Source: Symbiodinium natans (taxonomy: Eukaryota; Sar; Dinophyceae; Suessiales; Symbiodiniaceae). From it: 64,000 nt of DNA. This document shows positions 9,501-17,129 of this stretch, in pieces. The position numbers and the translations under genes are program-made. The DNA lies in NCBI GenBank assembly GCA_905221605.1, contig CAJNDS010002568.1:230001-294000 (forward strand), written 5' to 3'. Under the pieces are notes generated by a model. That model saw only the letters and a list, made by a program, of their open reading frames with translations, ran no database searches and had not been told where the DNA came from. Each line of letters starts with the position of its first letter. Position 1 is the first letter of the stretch.

Positions 9501-10487
9501 CACCTGCTGCAAACCTGGGACCTGAGGCACCTGCTGCGAACCTGGGACCTGAGGCACCTGTTGCAAGGTGGAGACCTGGCCTGAAACCTGGGCACGACGA
9601 GGGGAACGCGAGACACGAGGGTTGTTAGGGTTAGACCACCCGAACCAATCCAACACCTTACTAGCCGTACCACTCCAGTCCCCGGGCCCCCTAGACTCCC
9701 TACCTACCAGTCTACTCCTCAGGGCTTCGTTCTCCCTAGCTAGGTACTGCAGCTGCCCTTGGTGCTCACGCCTCAGCGCCTCAAGCTGGCGATGCACCTC
9801 AGCCTGAATGGCTCCAGAGCTGGCTGATGCCTCAGATCTCGGCGGTGGCGGGGGAGTCCAGTCCTGCGGTGTCTGGCTCCCGTACAACAGCGGCGCTGCG
9901 GCCTCCATTGCTTCCAACTGCTCCATCATCGGCTCAGTAAACAGCGGTCCTGTCGGGCAGTCTGCGCCTCCATCACCACTTCCTTGGGTCCCTTCTGCCA
10001 ACAGAGGAAAAGTCTCCTCTCCCATGCTCGCAGTGCCCACGCTGTAGTAGGCTTCGGGCCCAGAAGAACCTGAGGACACAGGCTCCTGTCTGACACCTGT
10101 AAACGTCTGCACCGTCTCCCAGAGGAAACCGGTTACGCCACGGCCAGAAACTCTCCCAGTCGTAGTTGCAACAGCGTTTCCACCAGTCTCGCGTGCTGTG
10201 TCCGGTTGCTCGGTTCGTAACGCGTTGTCCGATCCCAGCGTCCGGTCCGGTTGTTCGTTGGCTTGTGAGTCCATGGCCCCATGCTCTGCACCACCTTCGC
10301 GCGTGGCACCATAGGCCTCCAACTCACCATGCTCTGTATCTCCATGGCCAGTCTCACTGGTCTGTACGATGCTCCCGTAGCCATCCCTGGTGTCGGGCTC
10401 CGACGATCTTGGCCGGTGGCCTTGGCCATTCAGCAGTGGTCTCGCCGAAGTTGTCGGGTCTTGCGGCTCGGCCGTTTGGGCCATCAT
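582..10487 (-). CDS. Gag-Pol polyprotein, 3,301 aa, single frame
   Basis: This frame encodes all capsid and replication functions of the element. Approximate order: Gln/Ser-rich N-terminus; 15 copies of a 9-residue Pro/Val/Gln repeat (309-443); gag region; CCCH zinc finger C-x8-C-x5-C-x3-H (802-821); CCHC knuckle C-x2-C-x4-H-x4-C (835-848); aspartic protease DSGAT (989-993); a region near 1185-1290 that may be a degenerate Rossmann-like fold; integrase finger H1391, H1396, C1403, C1406; integrase core D1430, D1665 and E1701, the last two with the canonical D-x35-E spacing; a possible 2OG-Fe(II) oxygenase-like segment (H1998, D2000, H2069, R2075/2076); a SAM-like helical segment (about 2176-2228); copia RT with D2608 and YVDD (2726-2729); RNase H D2905, E2944, D2979, D3027; a membrane helix (about 3109-3130); and a C-terminal H3269-x4-C-x15-C-x2-C tail. 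No frameshift or stop is present. The first ATG lies in the primer site, and the stop is 36 bp from the polypurine tract. Confidence 0.95.
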   Translation of the reverse strand: MMAQTAEPQDPTTSARPLLNGQGHRPRSSEPDTRDGYGSIVQTSETGHGDTEHGELEAYGATREGGAEHGAMDSQANEQPDRTLGSDNALRTEQPDTARETGGNAVATTTGRVSGRGVTGFLWETVQTFTGVRQEPVSSGSSGPEAYYSVGTASMGEETFPLLAEGTQGSGDGGADCPTGPLFTEPMMEQLEAMEAAAPLLYGSQTPQDWTPPPPPRSEASASSGAIQAEVHRQLEALRREHQGQLQYLARENEALRSRLVGRESRGPGDWSGTASKVLDWFGWSNPNNPRVSRSPRRAQVSGQVSTLQQVPQVPGSQQVPQVPGLQQVPQVPGSQQVPQVPGLQQMPQVPGLQQVPQVPGLQQVPQVPGLHQVPQVPGSQQVPQVPGSQQVPQVPGLQQVPQVPGLQQVPQVPGLQQVPQVPSSHQVPQVPGLQQVPQVPGLPQVADQVQTSNQGHTPPFWTGYLTPWTRNPSPTPGQPSEGPSPGPTADAILAGLQALLGGQTTAGGESSVEQVKYSWSEFPKLAEPGADSSLVFTDWLHSISPCIEDMSPTSADLWGHLQAEASSWYASYMGADPIARLLLVPSPSQHLTCARWSRVSKRLEALFLGACPKSVREELVASRIRSPLAILCRLHVLYAPGGVQEREMALQQLQQPSPGPNPQTALESLRRWKRWLTRVETLGGGVPDPLILAKALGVIVKPVLEASPEVLFRINLVRATLKVEAAPTLSVVMSYHAALTAELETLARTKLKQGSTPSAQAVTGPDPPEQNKGKGNGKGGASSKVIGKGEGASVPVRQGACKFFVQGTGCNKGDKCSHAHTWTDIPSHLRKGRCMACGGTGHMKSACPKVATPGTPNPKPKPNPKAKPPVGTEAPHSPHNKVNALLDDAAKVLQAFHVNGVSESPPSPPPAAAKPTGASSSAQTVVPGTPVTVAALQSQLDALRKAVPDAKPSVQAVSGSVHAASLGGPGWNPSSPEPNHPEPMALIDSGATHPVRALQPEDAERGVTYIEVGLAGGASKIMPQTAAGTLLTEEKSHSQAIVPAGALVEQLGCSISWKRGKIVVTHPMYGRLQVRIRNGCPVLAETEALRLIEELEMKRLQELENQVEDLQATLTSLSSPKPFAQVVAQARATGSRLDLLQAAASVPFYSPEDRVHLGTQTPTTEREAWKVLKGLPLPRRTRRSLLGSADWVLRFVHGKHSLHDEDQTLLSRGFQVVTVDLEKPKQWSLQLGSPGHTALVWAALQGRLAGIQATPGSQSHVVALVTWLWTLSTAMRGYTVPLTAAFRSSQTPESPLWKGFETWAGLPPVVKSRGNEEVWLSTNCRTEEMCASVTWSNLLQNMVKAMLPSPANPCAAAIEALDREIEEGLERDGISMQEPLDPKERGWWNHIRQGHLPYRRDCRACVYGSAVGLQHRRVPYPASFSLSCDLLGPLPEKGLSEESVAGKARHAYALVGAFRVPTELLDKNGWGNVEASLRDLFDKDLLEEMRKEGGKDLGVPKVPLPRPDEKDHSPHPSTSNHDPLEKGPSLRPSTCSPDPLEKDPSLHPSTRSPDPLEKVPQASVPEHSHLASDDPAWERVHTGDESEDLVSCEVEAQELEEDDRYDLQAFRQTIAFLQEPVPQTVLRFARPIPSKKATAIIPALHSIVGEIQQLGFPVRSLHTDQGREFLSDGVKNFCSNHGISVRMSEPHDKRANGLAERIVGWAKQRTRCLLTAARLDRKFWPLAMSYATATHLSMSTGKRLPAYFGQQVTYKRPVLPGHLKPWEPWADGRYMCPSQVVVDGHVVLKGDGNLIVVKNVRSDLVDAEQHLGDRLPAVVADGIESHPPASSVSYDPERDLPEADRFPHKKGPLQSEAAPSTFAAPAFRVTRKTPGVPASAAPLPKPSPARRRIVRKTAVRAVRLEVRGEEEARNLLAEEDFRPEIACELLDHVFGSWKKPGTAIGKGRGGHAGCILGAYAYGSIKKGITSLETSDGPADTATWTSLVVIQSDEVPPHRDLNNEQGTQNHLLCLDHVHLWTEGTAESNPVKGGGTTFDLTVCDSTGREHSGRVTEVSKKLVTFDARKWHSVVRTRRWMLAGYTPRGWDTSLAPQLHDLGFRVPPRPQVAMLRPQNLASSSSSSGNALQDGESDTLAGGSLPPGSSSASGQVSSLDTSTQETQGSLPSHLGHVEDEELIRVLMHLGQREKVEALGNLGIETLADLDLLYLEDLLEAGWIQQDARALLMSTGRPIGLGPRPMGPSPIRPAVLTSVAASSAASHPEQIPEAPGEADSSCGASVGSGPWHDPRETPALVELIPQRLYDEGQEMGPISPALYAELVHVGNEADLVVRKNDAYYAEGAFQDVLRGYRVGTNGLDPIVGGLMLRDLARYRRETFGLEGETEEGPCTTDSSHTLPEVRALSTLALQRRTSPSPDRVPAVQLNPSILLRLEDVEDSVAVFNRPLGSGGSSPFNVPEEVEQLTQLLKVDLYTQDVEGKLEALNGAPLETTYNVSPAEIRRFGDRWKASMVAEFNSLIEKGAIKRVFGEEAARLKRDPSSKVLHTKTVCVAKPGKAGEPFRRKIRIVACGCESEYTDESNLYASGVVADSLRSSLVKAATESWPAHATDIHTAFLLAPLGQAAHQRQYILQPAQVLVDLGIAQEHECWTIDRAIYGLRESPRWWTDFRNQSLLKETIRSLNPEPTGDLPSGASTQEEYDLQQGLVDDNIFKIRRRSDNKHVGLLVLYVDDFLILSDTPVAQAIHAHLQNVLKWECDPLSTATPDRPLRFLGVNIRPLPDDGVNGPGFSLEQEAYIEEVLRGHGFTGPGSRVACSKELLCEAFEENPNQQDIREAQKATGEALWVSQRSRPDISFVVNYMSSMSTRAPKQVLLVAERLFRYLHQTRNHRLELRATTGSEDLIEVFTDASFAPYGSSSYGGILIRLNGAPCMWRAGRLPLIAVSTAEAELQALSEGAIFGQSFQAALQDITDRPAEIVLRCDSTAAIALAQGSSSQRTRHLKVRAAALYQQLQSSMMRLEHCPGDTQLADLFTKSLPGPRLSELAGLVGLAEARTPESPASSPQANAVASRCLPSVEGWIKSLVGCLCIVGGGGQEAKGSEEEPVGISDDTYLYVALLIFIIAVLGVWEGLKATRACCSRQGEDGRPQLRALSKREKLRQAVSEAIECEIPSTVTSPSTPSTEGLRRRRSSESSSPPSPAAPIAPEPVRGTLREVASGSSCVPNPRGSRGAEVTNPVPNSSNRVNQGVQTDTVLVFGHDDKVYLSSSGRAFHENSQCHGGLPRGTSVVSKTACGHCLNRKGRGL
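5812..5958 (-). repeat. 48-bp coding repeat inside the integrase region
   Basis: About three tandem units of roughly 16 residues (pattern PSLxPSTxSPDPLEK) lie between the first and second catalytic aspartates of the integrase. They form part of a linker that stretches the D-to-D distance to about 235 residues. The linker is Ser/Pro/acidic, so it is probably disordered. Confidence 0.85.
9159..9563 (-). repeat. 27-bp coding minisatellite (QVPQVPGLQ type)
   Basis: Fifteen tandem 27-bp units encode the nine residues QQVPQVPGL with small variations (S for L, M for V, H for Q). The array lies in the N-terminal part of the gag region. It stays in frame and is free of stops on both strands, which creates long spurious ORFs on the other strand. 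Near-identical units suggest recent expansion. Confidence 0.95.
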
Positions 10488-10491
10488 AACC
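10485..10491 (-). promoter_or_regulatory. Primer-binding site overlapping the start codon
   Basis: Immediately after the 5' LTR the minus strand reads GGTTATG, then ATGGCCC. GGTTATG is the complement of the CAUAACC anticodon-loop segment of initiator tRNA-Met, the internal half-tRNA primer known from Drosophila copia, where the site reads GGTTATGGGCCC. Here two extra bases (AT) separate GGTTATG from GGCCC. The ATG inside the site is also the first codon of the polyprotein, so there is no 5' leader between LTR and ORF. The match is seen in sequence; the tRNA assignment is inference from copia. Confidence 0.7.
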
Positions 10492-10855
10492 TGTAGAAAT
10501 TAGACGGGTTGAGGTAGTCGAGGAAACCAATCACCCAGAGTAAAGAAAACGTGGCCTGCCTCCAAAGTGTTCACCTCCTTGTGCACGAAGTCCCGACCAG
10601 ACTCTGACAACCAAGGGGGTCCATCAACCAGGAGCGCTCACCCTACTTTTTCACTCTTCGGGCGAAAGCAAAACGTGTAAAGGCAAGGTTTGTTATGCCT
10701 AGCTTAAACACATGCTTCAGCATGCCAAGAGATCATGACTTAACATGATGCGGAGAAATGACCCTTAGAAGACATGTCGTTGCCACTGCTGAGCCGACAC
10801 ATCCTCGAGATCGGAAGTCGTTGACCTGCCAGAAATGGGGTGGGGACTTTCAACA
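10492..10855 (-). repeat. 5' LTR of the retrotransposon
   Basis: It is a gapless direct repeat of 174-537. In element orientation it lies upstream of the start codon, so it should carry the promoter for genomic RNA. The end bordering the internal region reads CTACA and is followed immediately by GGTTATG. Confidence 0.95.
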
Positions 10856-10860
10856 CTACC
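10856..10860. repeat. Target-site duplication, right copy (CTACC)
   Basis: This matches 169-173 exactly and abuts the outer end of the right LTR. It confirms both element boundaries. Confidence 0.93.
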
Positions 10861-10944
10861 CTATAAGACTTGTGCAACAGGCTTGTCGCTGTGACTCCTC
10901 GACTGCTGAGATCCCCAACACGTCCTTGTTCCATAAGCCCTAAC
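10861..10944. other. Right flank of the retrotransposon
   Basis: An open minus-strand stretch exists, but without clear splice sites. I assign no gene here. Confidence 0.3.
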
Positions 10945-11034
10945 CAGGACGGGCTATTAGGCCCTATATACTCCCCATAATCAACCCTATAAAGGGCCTT
11001 TTTAAGGGGTTATAGGGTATAATAGCCCGTCCTG
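10945..11034. mobile_element. Small inverted-repeat element (MITE-like)
   Basis: The 90-bp segment has ends CAGGACGGGCTATTA and TAATAGCCCGTCCTG, which are perfect inverted repeats of 15 bp, followed by imperfect internal complementarity. It has no coding capacity, as in MITEs. Confidence 0.8.
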
Positions 11035-11769
11035 AAAACCTTCGGGGTCTGAAAGGGGACGTACATTACGCAAGGAGGTTTTTCTGATGCCTACACAGCA
11101 TCGGCGCAGCACGGAAGTGGATGGAGAGGTTCAAGGAGGTTAAACCTGTGTTATCAATCAAACAGTTTAGGGTTTAGGGTTTAGGGTTTAGGGTTTAGGG
11201 TTTAGGGCTAAGAACGCAAGGAGGGGTGCCGTTTCTTTGTTTCAAGGGTTTGATATAGACTCCTTTCGCCCTATAAAATCGGGGCATCCTATTAAAAGGT
11301 TACCTGATCAACACGCCCTAAATAAACCCTAAACCCTACAAACTCGTTCTAAGCTCCGGGCCAGCCACACTGCCGTCGGAGGCTGCCATACTCCGCTTGA
11401 CCTCGCTGTTCCTTGGCCGCTCTCAGCCGCGAGGGCAAAAGGGGGTTTAGGGTTTAGGGTTTAGGGTTTGGGGTTTAGGGTTTAGGGTTTAGGGTTTAGG
11501 GTTTAGGGTTTAGGGCGTGGCAAACGGAAGCGTGCTTTGGGAGCGCGCGGTAGTCTGCAGACCTACCCACCCCAAGACCGCCCACTTACAACTCTCAAGG
11601 AGTTAAGACCTTTTATTTTTTTTACGAAGCATCACATGAGTCAGCACTCACGCCCTTTTGGGGACCTCCACAAGGTGCGTGGACCAGGGCATTTGCGATG
11701 CGCAGACAGAAAGTCGAGGCAGGGTCAGCGAAGACAGCCTAGGTTGGGGCGAAGGGGCTAGAGCCAGGG

Positions 11770-12075
11770 AGGCAGGGTCAGGGCATGGGTTGGCGCGAAG
11801 AGACCAGCAAAGCCAAGGGCCAAGGCCAGGGCCAATGCCAAGGCTAGGGGGCCAGAGGGGTCAGGGCCAGGGCCAGGGCCAGCAGGGAGTCAGGGGTAGG
11901 GCCGGAGCATTTTTTTGCCAGAGCCCTGCCTGCCCTAGGCCTGTGCAGAGGCAAAGGCCAGCAAAGCCAGGGCCAGGAGGGGCAAGGGGACAGCCAGCCA
12001 GGGCGAGGGCCAGGGCCAGGGCCGGGCCAAGCCAGGGTCAGCGCCAGGGGGGCCAGGGCCAGTGCCACACCATTT
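11770..12075. repeat. GGCCAGG-rich minisatellite
   Basis: It is an irregular array of GGCCAGGG-like words. The phrase ending 'gccctgcctgcccc' occurs near 11921 and again near 12080, so a larger unit may have been duplicated. Confidence 0.7.
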
Positions 12076-12329
12076 TGCCACAGCCCTGCCTGCCCCAACA
12101 ATTCCTGCAGCTGACGGGGGTGAGGGACCCAGGGGTCTCCAGGGGCCCAGGGGGCCTCCAACAATCTGCGCGGACAGTGTGGGGTTTAGGGGTAAAAAAA
12201 TACACTAACGATTGTGGGGTGGCGGGCGGGTTTAGGGCGATCTATAGGGCTGATGTTTCATGGCTGCCGCGCTTACCTGGAGTAGTTTCGGGCTATGTGC
12301 GCATAACAAACTGTCAAACGTGTACATCT

Positions 12330-12330
<1 letters not shown>

Positions 12331-12384
<54 letters not shown>
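12331..12384. repeat. (GA)n microsatellite
   Basis: Uninterrupted AG dinucleotides run for about 54 bp. Confidence 0.95.
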
Positions 12385-12387
<3 letters not shown>

Positions 12388-12689
12388 TGACAGTCCTGTT
12401 TTGCACAGACACATAAATATGCATACTGGAGTTCTACTCCTATCGGGCTAGAAAGCCCTTGTCCAGTAACCTGGGGCTGATGTAATAACCCAAAACGGGC
12501 ATGCCCTATACTAACTGTGGAGGGGTGTGGGGGGTTGTGCAAGGGCGGTTGGGACGGTTGGGAGTGGGATACAGGCATAAATTTCGAAGCGATGACGCTC
12601 CCTTCGGAACAAACGGGGAGCTTGTATTTTGCTTAATGCGTTTACAATAACCCGAAACCCAAAACCCAAAACCCAAAACCCTAAGCCCT

Positions 12690-12769
12690 ATGCCCTAAAC
12701 CCTAAACCCTAAACCCTAAACCCTAAACCCTAAACCCTAAACCCTAAACCCTAAACCCTAAACCCTAAA
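12690..12769. repeat. CCCTAAA telomere-like tract
   Basis: About eleven perfect heptamers. It abuts a minus-strand island (about 12771-12832) that reads ...ATCQELLVFVLLGG and whose 3' edge runs into GTTTAGGG, so the tract may be the start of an intron. Confidence 0.85.
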
Positions 12770-12770
12770 C

Positions 12771-12832
12771 GGCCACCAAGCAGCACAAAGACCAAGAGCT
12801 CCTGGCAAGTCGCACCTGACAGCACTCCGGAG
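12771..12832 (-). CDS. Candidate exon, unknown protein
   Basis: The minus-strand frame reads VSGVLSGATCQELLVFVLLG between a GCAG acceptor and a G|GTGGCC or C|GTTTAG donor. No family is recognised. It would be the most downstream visible piece of the PDZ-like gene. Single short island, so low certainty. Confidence 0.35.
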
Positions 12833-14741
12833 ACCTGCGCATCCCAGGGTTCTACGAAACATGATGCCTTGGGATATTCCCCATGGGGATGGGGGTTTAG
12901 GGTTTAGGGTTTAGGGTTTAGGGTTACTGTTTCATATGGGGTTCACGAAAATAGGGGGACCTTATGGGGGTCCTTTTGTGTTCTGGGCCTCATACTAACA
13001 GTCCTTAATTGGCATTTATGGTACATTGCACATTTTTGTGAAGGTAGGTGTTGGGGTGTTCCCCCTTATACTAGCAATCCTTAACAGGGTTTCGGGTTTG
13101 GGGTTTAGGCATGTCCCCCCTCATACTAGCAGTCCTTGACTGGGATGCCCTCTAAGCAACCAATGAATTTTAAGAAACGAAAAGCCTTCGAAACCCATAA
13201 GACCCTGAAGAAACCTTAAGTGAAAAGCCTTGCAGCTTCATAAAACTCCAAAGCCCCAGGCTGCAGAGAATCCTCCCCCCCCCCCCCCCCGCTCCTCACC
13301 CTAAACCCGAAACCCTCTAAACCCTAACCTTAAACCTTAAACCATAAACCCTAACCCCAGTGAGGTAAGGGAGTTCAAAGCCTATGTTTGCAATCACAAT
13401 GTTCGCATGACTCGGACAAGGTGGGCACTAGCCTGCGCTTGAGGTTTTAGGGTTTAGAGTTTAGGAGTGTTTAGGGTTACTCTTATAAGTCCTATTCAGG
13501 TGTGTGAACCTTTGTTGGGGTCAAATACCCTACACCACAAAAAGTCCTACTAAGGTATATGAACCAAAAATCCTGATTAGGGTTCATTTGGTCCGCCCCG
13601 GAAAAGTAGGTATGAATTGCACACCTCAGCCCTCTAAGGGCCCATAGCAATGGATTGTATACCGGCAAATGATCAATATAATCCAATTGAGAGGGGTTTG
13701 GGGGTCTTGGGGCTTGGTGGCTACGTTCGAGGGTCCAGGCATCTAGCGCCTCATTGTTCATGGCGAGGGTTCCCAACATGTTAACATGTTTGCATGTTGA
13801 GCACCCTAAACCCTAAACCCTAAACCCTAAACCCTAAACCCTAAACCCTAAACCCTAACCCCTAAACCCTAAACCCTGAACCCTAAACCCAGGCTTCCTG
13901 CAATCCTGGGCCCAGAACCACGTTTGAACCTTGAGCTCACCACTCTTAACCCACTAAACCCCTGAGAATCTTCCTGCATATGACCCTCTTAAACCGGGTT
14001 TAGGGTTTAGGGTTTAGGCAATGAGGGTAAATATCCTTAAACCCTAAACCCTACCACCCTAAACCCTGTTAGTGAATCGAGCCTGGAGTAGACCCTGCTG
14101 CCGCACTCCATCCCAGCGGCTGGGGGTGGGTGCCTGCGCTTTATACTTCTTATGCGGGTTAGAACGGGGTTTAGGTTCAAAGTTTAGGGCTGCAGATTCA
14201 GGATTTAGGGCTTCGGGTGTGGGGTGTACCTGTGAGTAGCTTATAACCCCCGATCTTTGGGGCAAAAGCCCCAACATAGAAGGCACATGGAGCTCCATGG
14301 GCTTTTTCCGTACATCAAACACCATGTATGTATGAAATGGTCCCAGCATCAAGCCGGGGATGGCAAAGGGTGGGTGAGGGGGCTGATTCAATTTAGGGCC
14401 AGGTTCGGAGAGTCTGAGTTTTAAGGCTGGGGGCTTTAGACTTCAGGGTTGTATGCTATGAACAAGATTTGGGTGGCCCTAAACAATTTGGATTTTACGC
14501 TGATGGAGGTCCTCCAGAAAAGGGGCTCAAACGACGCTAGATAGTTAGGGACGAAGCGCTTCTCGACATCGAGCGCAGCAACGTGTCTCGAACATGGAAA
14601 GTACAACGTAAACCCTTGCGAAACCAGACTTGTTGGCTGCCAGCAAACTGCCCATCTGGTATTCAGACGAGACGGTCCAAAGAAACCTGCGAACCTGAAA
14701 ATCCCACTCCTCCGGAAACGAGCTTCACGTGACAAGAACCC

Positions 14742-14842
14742 AGGAATAAAAAGGGTGCCATTTGTGGTTTACAGGGGCCTTGTAGGGAAGCCTTAAACCC
14801 TAAAAAAAAGGCAACAAGGGCCTACTCTGAGTCCTAGCGATA
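14742..14842. repeat. About 105-bp dispersed repeat (copy 1)
   Basis: 'aggaataaaaagggtgcca' through 'gggcctactctgagtcctag'; see 44655-44760 for the partner. Confidence 0.8.
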
Positions 14843-15550
14843 CCTGTACTGAGAGTTGGGCAGGGAAGGGGCATCAAAGGAAAGAACCTCCTGAAAAACA
14901 CGCGCTTCAGAATCATGTGCCGAGGGCCCATTTCCCGTGAATTAAGGAAGGTAACCTAGATAGAAACAAAGCTACGATCCCTGCATGGGGAGGGTACTGG
15001 ACTGCCTGGGTACGTACTTGGAAAACAGACATCACGGTCTCATACTTTCCTAACTAGACAAGACCCTGCTCTGGAGGGGATAGGGTTCGGGGGGGTTTTG
15101 TGGTTAGGGTGTGGGGTTTGTCGGGTCTGTTTCAGGTTTTGGGCTGAGCCATTCATAAAGCGAGTGCCTTGGCAGCATCGCCAATCTGCATGTTCAGCCT
15201 AAGTGCTCCCAACCGCAGCACCCGACAGTAGCGCTATCTGCTGGATTTCGTATGGTCATTTTTTGGAACTCTTGGTCCGTGTGAGGCCTTGAACGCCCTG
15301 ACTTGAAGCCCGAACTAAGCCCTACGGTAAATGCAAAAACCTAACCCCGTAAACCCAGCCAAAAAAAACACATCGGGCAAGGGTCTATTGCCATGGGGTA
15401 ATGTAGGGCCAGTGTAGGGGCGCGTGTCTCTTGCGTGATGGTCTCGTGACGCCTTGTGCTTGCGAGGTGTCTGAGCAACCCAAGACCCCAACAACCTAAA
15501 CCTCTAACCCCAAACCCCCAAAATGGAATGAGAATCTTTAATGGCTTGTG

Positions 15551-15712
15551 CCCTAACCCTAAACCCTAAACCCTAAACCCCAAACCCTAAACCCCTAACC
15601 CCTAACCCCTAACCCCTAAACCCTACACCCTAAACCCTAAACCCTGAACCCTAAACCCAAAACCCAAAACCTTAAACCCTAAACCCTAAACCCAAGCCCT
15701 AAACCCTCTCAC
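15551..15712. repeat. Degenerate CCCTAAA tract
   Basis: Mixed CCCTAAA, CCCCTAA and CCCAAAA units. Its right end adjoins the donor site of the exon at 15713-15780. Confidence 0.9.
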
Positions 15713-15780
15713 CAACTGACTTCTGCAAGTGACGGTCTCTGCTGCATAAGGTGCTCGATCTCGAACTCGGGGAGGGATTC
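15713..15780 (-). CDS. Candidate exon of PDZ-like gene
   Basis: Minus strand: acceptor CTCAG|G, then phase-0 codons SLPEFEIEHLMQQRPSLAEV, then donor GTGAGAG that runs straight into GGTTTAGGG. Both splice sites match dinoflagellate preferences (AG|G acceptor) and no stop occurs. The sequence is amphipathic and helical. Coding strand is supported by composition and both splice sites. Function unknown; it follows the PDZ-like segments. Confidence 0.65.
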
Positions 15781-16352
15781 CTGAGATCATGAGTGAGGGG
15801 TTTAGGGTTGAGGGTTTAGGTTTAGGGTTGGGGCTTTGGGGTTTAGGATTGAGGGTTTGAGGTTTAGGGTTTAGGGTTGAGGCTTTGGGGTCTAAGGTTT
15901 GGGTTGAGGGCTTAGGTTTGGGGTTGAGGGTTTAGGATGCGGGTTTCGGGTTTGGGGTTGGATTTAGAGTTCGGAGTTGAGTGTTTAGGATGTGAGGCTT
16001 TTCGTTTGTTTTTGGCCACCTGTCGGGTTCAAGGCTTGGGGCTTTAGGGCTTTTAGGGTGCTGGGTTTCAGGCTCAGGGTCTGCGCAGAACTTCCCAGAA
16101 ACTCGAACTGGATACATGCGCCAACCCCCCCTGTCCCCCCAACCCCCCCTGTCCCCCCCTCTTTCCTGTCCCCCCCTGCCCCCCCCCCCCCCCCCCGTAC
16201 CCTCCCCCCCCACCCCTCCATTTTATTGATTTAAGCGTTGCTCCAGAATTTTCAGGAGATGCTAGGCTTTAAGCCTTATTTGGGGCTTAAGGCCTTCAAT
16301 AGGGTTCAGCCTGTACCCTAAACCCTATAAACCTACACCCCAAAACTCACTC

Positions 16353-16424
16353 GATCTCTCTCTCTCTCTCTCTGTCGCTCTCTCTCTCTCCCTCTCCCTC
16401 CCTCCCTCCCTCCCCCCTCTCTCA
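16353..16424. repeat. CT-rich microsatellite
   Basis: Imperfect (CT)n and (CCCT)n run. Confidence 0.9.
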
Positions 16425-16576
16425 GGCACCAAGACTCTAAACCCTAAAACCCAAAATTTAGGGTTTCAGGGCTTTGTGTGTGTGAGCACATAAACAAGTA
16501 GAAACATGTAATGCGGAAGCGCATCAGTTGTTAAGTTATAAGTGTGCTTCCACAGAATCATACACAACGAGCACAC

Positions 16577-16661
16577 GGCCCGAGCAGGTAACGGCTGAGA
16601 AGCGGTGACGTCCCGGCCGTTGATCTCGAGTAGCACCTTTTTGGTATCGTTGAGGGGTTTG
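16577..16661 (-). CDS. Candidate exon: PDZ-like second half
   Basis: Minus strand between AGAG| acceptor and |GTGTGC donor reads KPLNDTKKVLLEINGRDVTA. The pattern 'vLLeiNGrdV' is the conserved beta-D/beta-E region of PDZ domains. Read after the exon at 17044-17129, the phases fit (that exon ends with two bases of a codon, this one supplies the third). Family assignment is inference from pattern and needs a profile search. Confidence 0.6.
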
Positions 16662-17043
16662 CTCTCAGGGCCTTTATCCCTTAAGCCCTAAGCCCGTGAG
16701 GGCCGCGCGATGCTGCATGACTTTGGGCCGTTGTCGGACTTGGCTTTCACCAATCCCCACCCTCGAGCCACAAACTTCGGGCCAAAAACCCCAACTAAGG
16801 GGCGCTGCGCCGGCCTTAAACCCGTTTCGACACCCAAATCCTCACGGTAGCCCAGGCCCCCTAAAACCAGGCTTCCAAAACCCTATACCCTCAAGGTTCA
16901 GGGCTTCGGGTTAGGACCCTAAACCATATCCTGCCCAAAACCCAAAACCCAAAACCTAAAACCCTAGACCCTAGACCGTAGACCCTAGACCCTCAACCCC
17001 AGACCCTAAACCCTAAACCCAAGTCACTTCCCAAACCCTACAC

Positions 17044-17129
17044 CGCGCCTGACCCTCTCGCAGCGTGGCGGCTTGGGCAGCCCCTTCTGGGTCGACAGAC
17101 ACCACCACCTCGGCGGCAAAAGAGAGTGC
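17044..17129 (-). CDS. Candidate exon: PDZ-like middle part
   Basis: Minus strand: acceptor CAG|G, codons ALSFAAEVVVSVDPEGAAQA and on to a donor GTGTAGG. 'VVVSVDPEGAAQAA' resembles the PDZ segment v.v.pgsPAaraG that precedes the 'vLLeiNG' strand found in the next exon. Third positions are strongly G/C. Confidence 0.6.

Larger units (their letters stand above)
174..10855 (-). mobile_element. Complete Ty1/copia-type LTR retrotransposon
   Basis: The 10,682-bp element is bounded by two 364-bp direct repeats that start TG and end CA and keep a constant offset of 10,318 bp with no difference that I could see. It is flanked on both sides by CTACC (169-173 and 10856-10860), a 5-bp target-site duplication. 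Just inside the 5' LTR is a primer-binding site; just inside the 3' LTR is a purine tract. Protease, integrase, RT and RNase H occur in that order, which is the Pseudoviridae/copia arrangement. Identical LTRs, an intact duplication and an unbroken 9.9-kb frame imply very recent insertion and possible autonomy. The element is at least twice as long as classical copia (about 5 kb), because of added domains and linkers. Confidence 0.95.
11035..12770. other. Repeat-rich stretch without a confident gene
   Basis: It contains TTTAGGG tracts at about 11167-11206 and 11442-11515, a GGCCAGG-rich low-complexity block (about 11770-12075), a GA microsatellite (12331-12384) and a CCCTAAA tract (12690-12769). 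Open frames over the GGCCAGG block are products of the repeat. Confidence 0.7.
12833..15712. other. Repeat mosaic with weak exon-like islands
   Basis: It holds telomere-like tracts (12896-12925, 13803-13890, 15551-15715), poly-C at 13268-13290, several copies of a TIR family containing CCCCCTTATACTAACAGTCC (near 12985, 13060, 13110), and short islands near 15190 and 15430 that are open on the minus strand. None is long enough to call with confidence. Confidence 0.5.

Noticed and set aside
9051-9673. Long ORFs of about 180-190 codons on both strands opposite gag-pol
   Set aside because: They are antisense or frame shadows of the 27-bp coding minisatellite, whose length is a multiple of three without stops.
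11658-12416. 252-codon plus-strand ORF
   Set aside because: It spans the GGCCAGG minisatellite and the GA microsatellite; the opposite strand is open as well.
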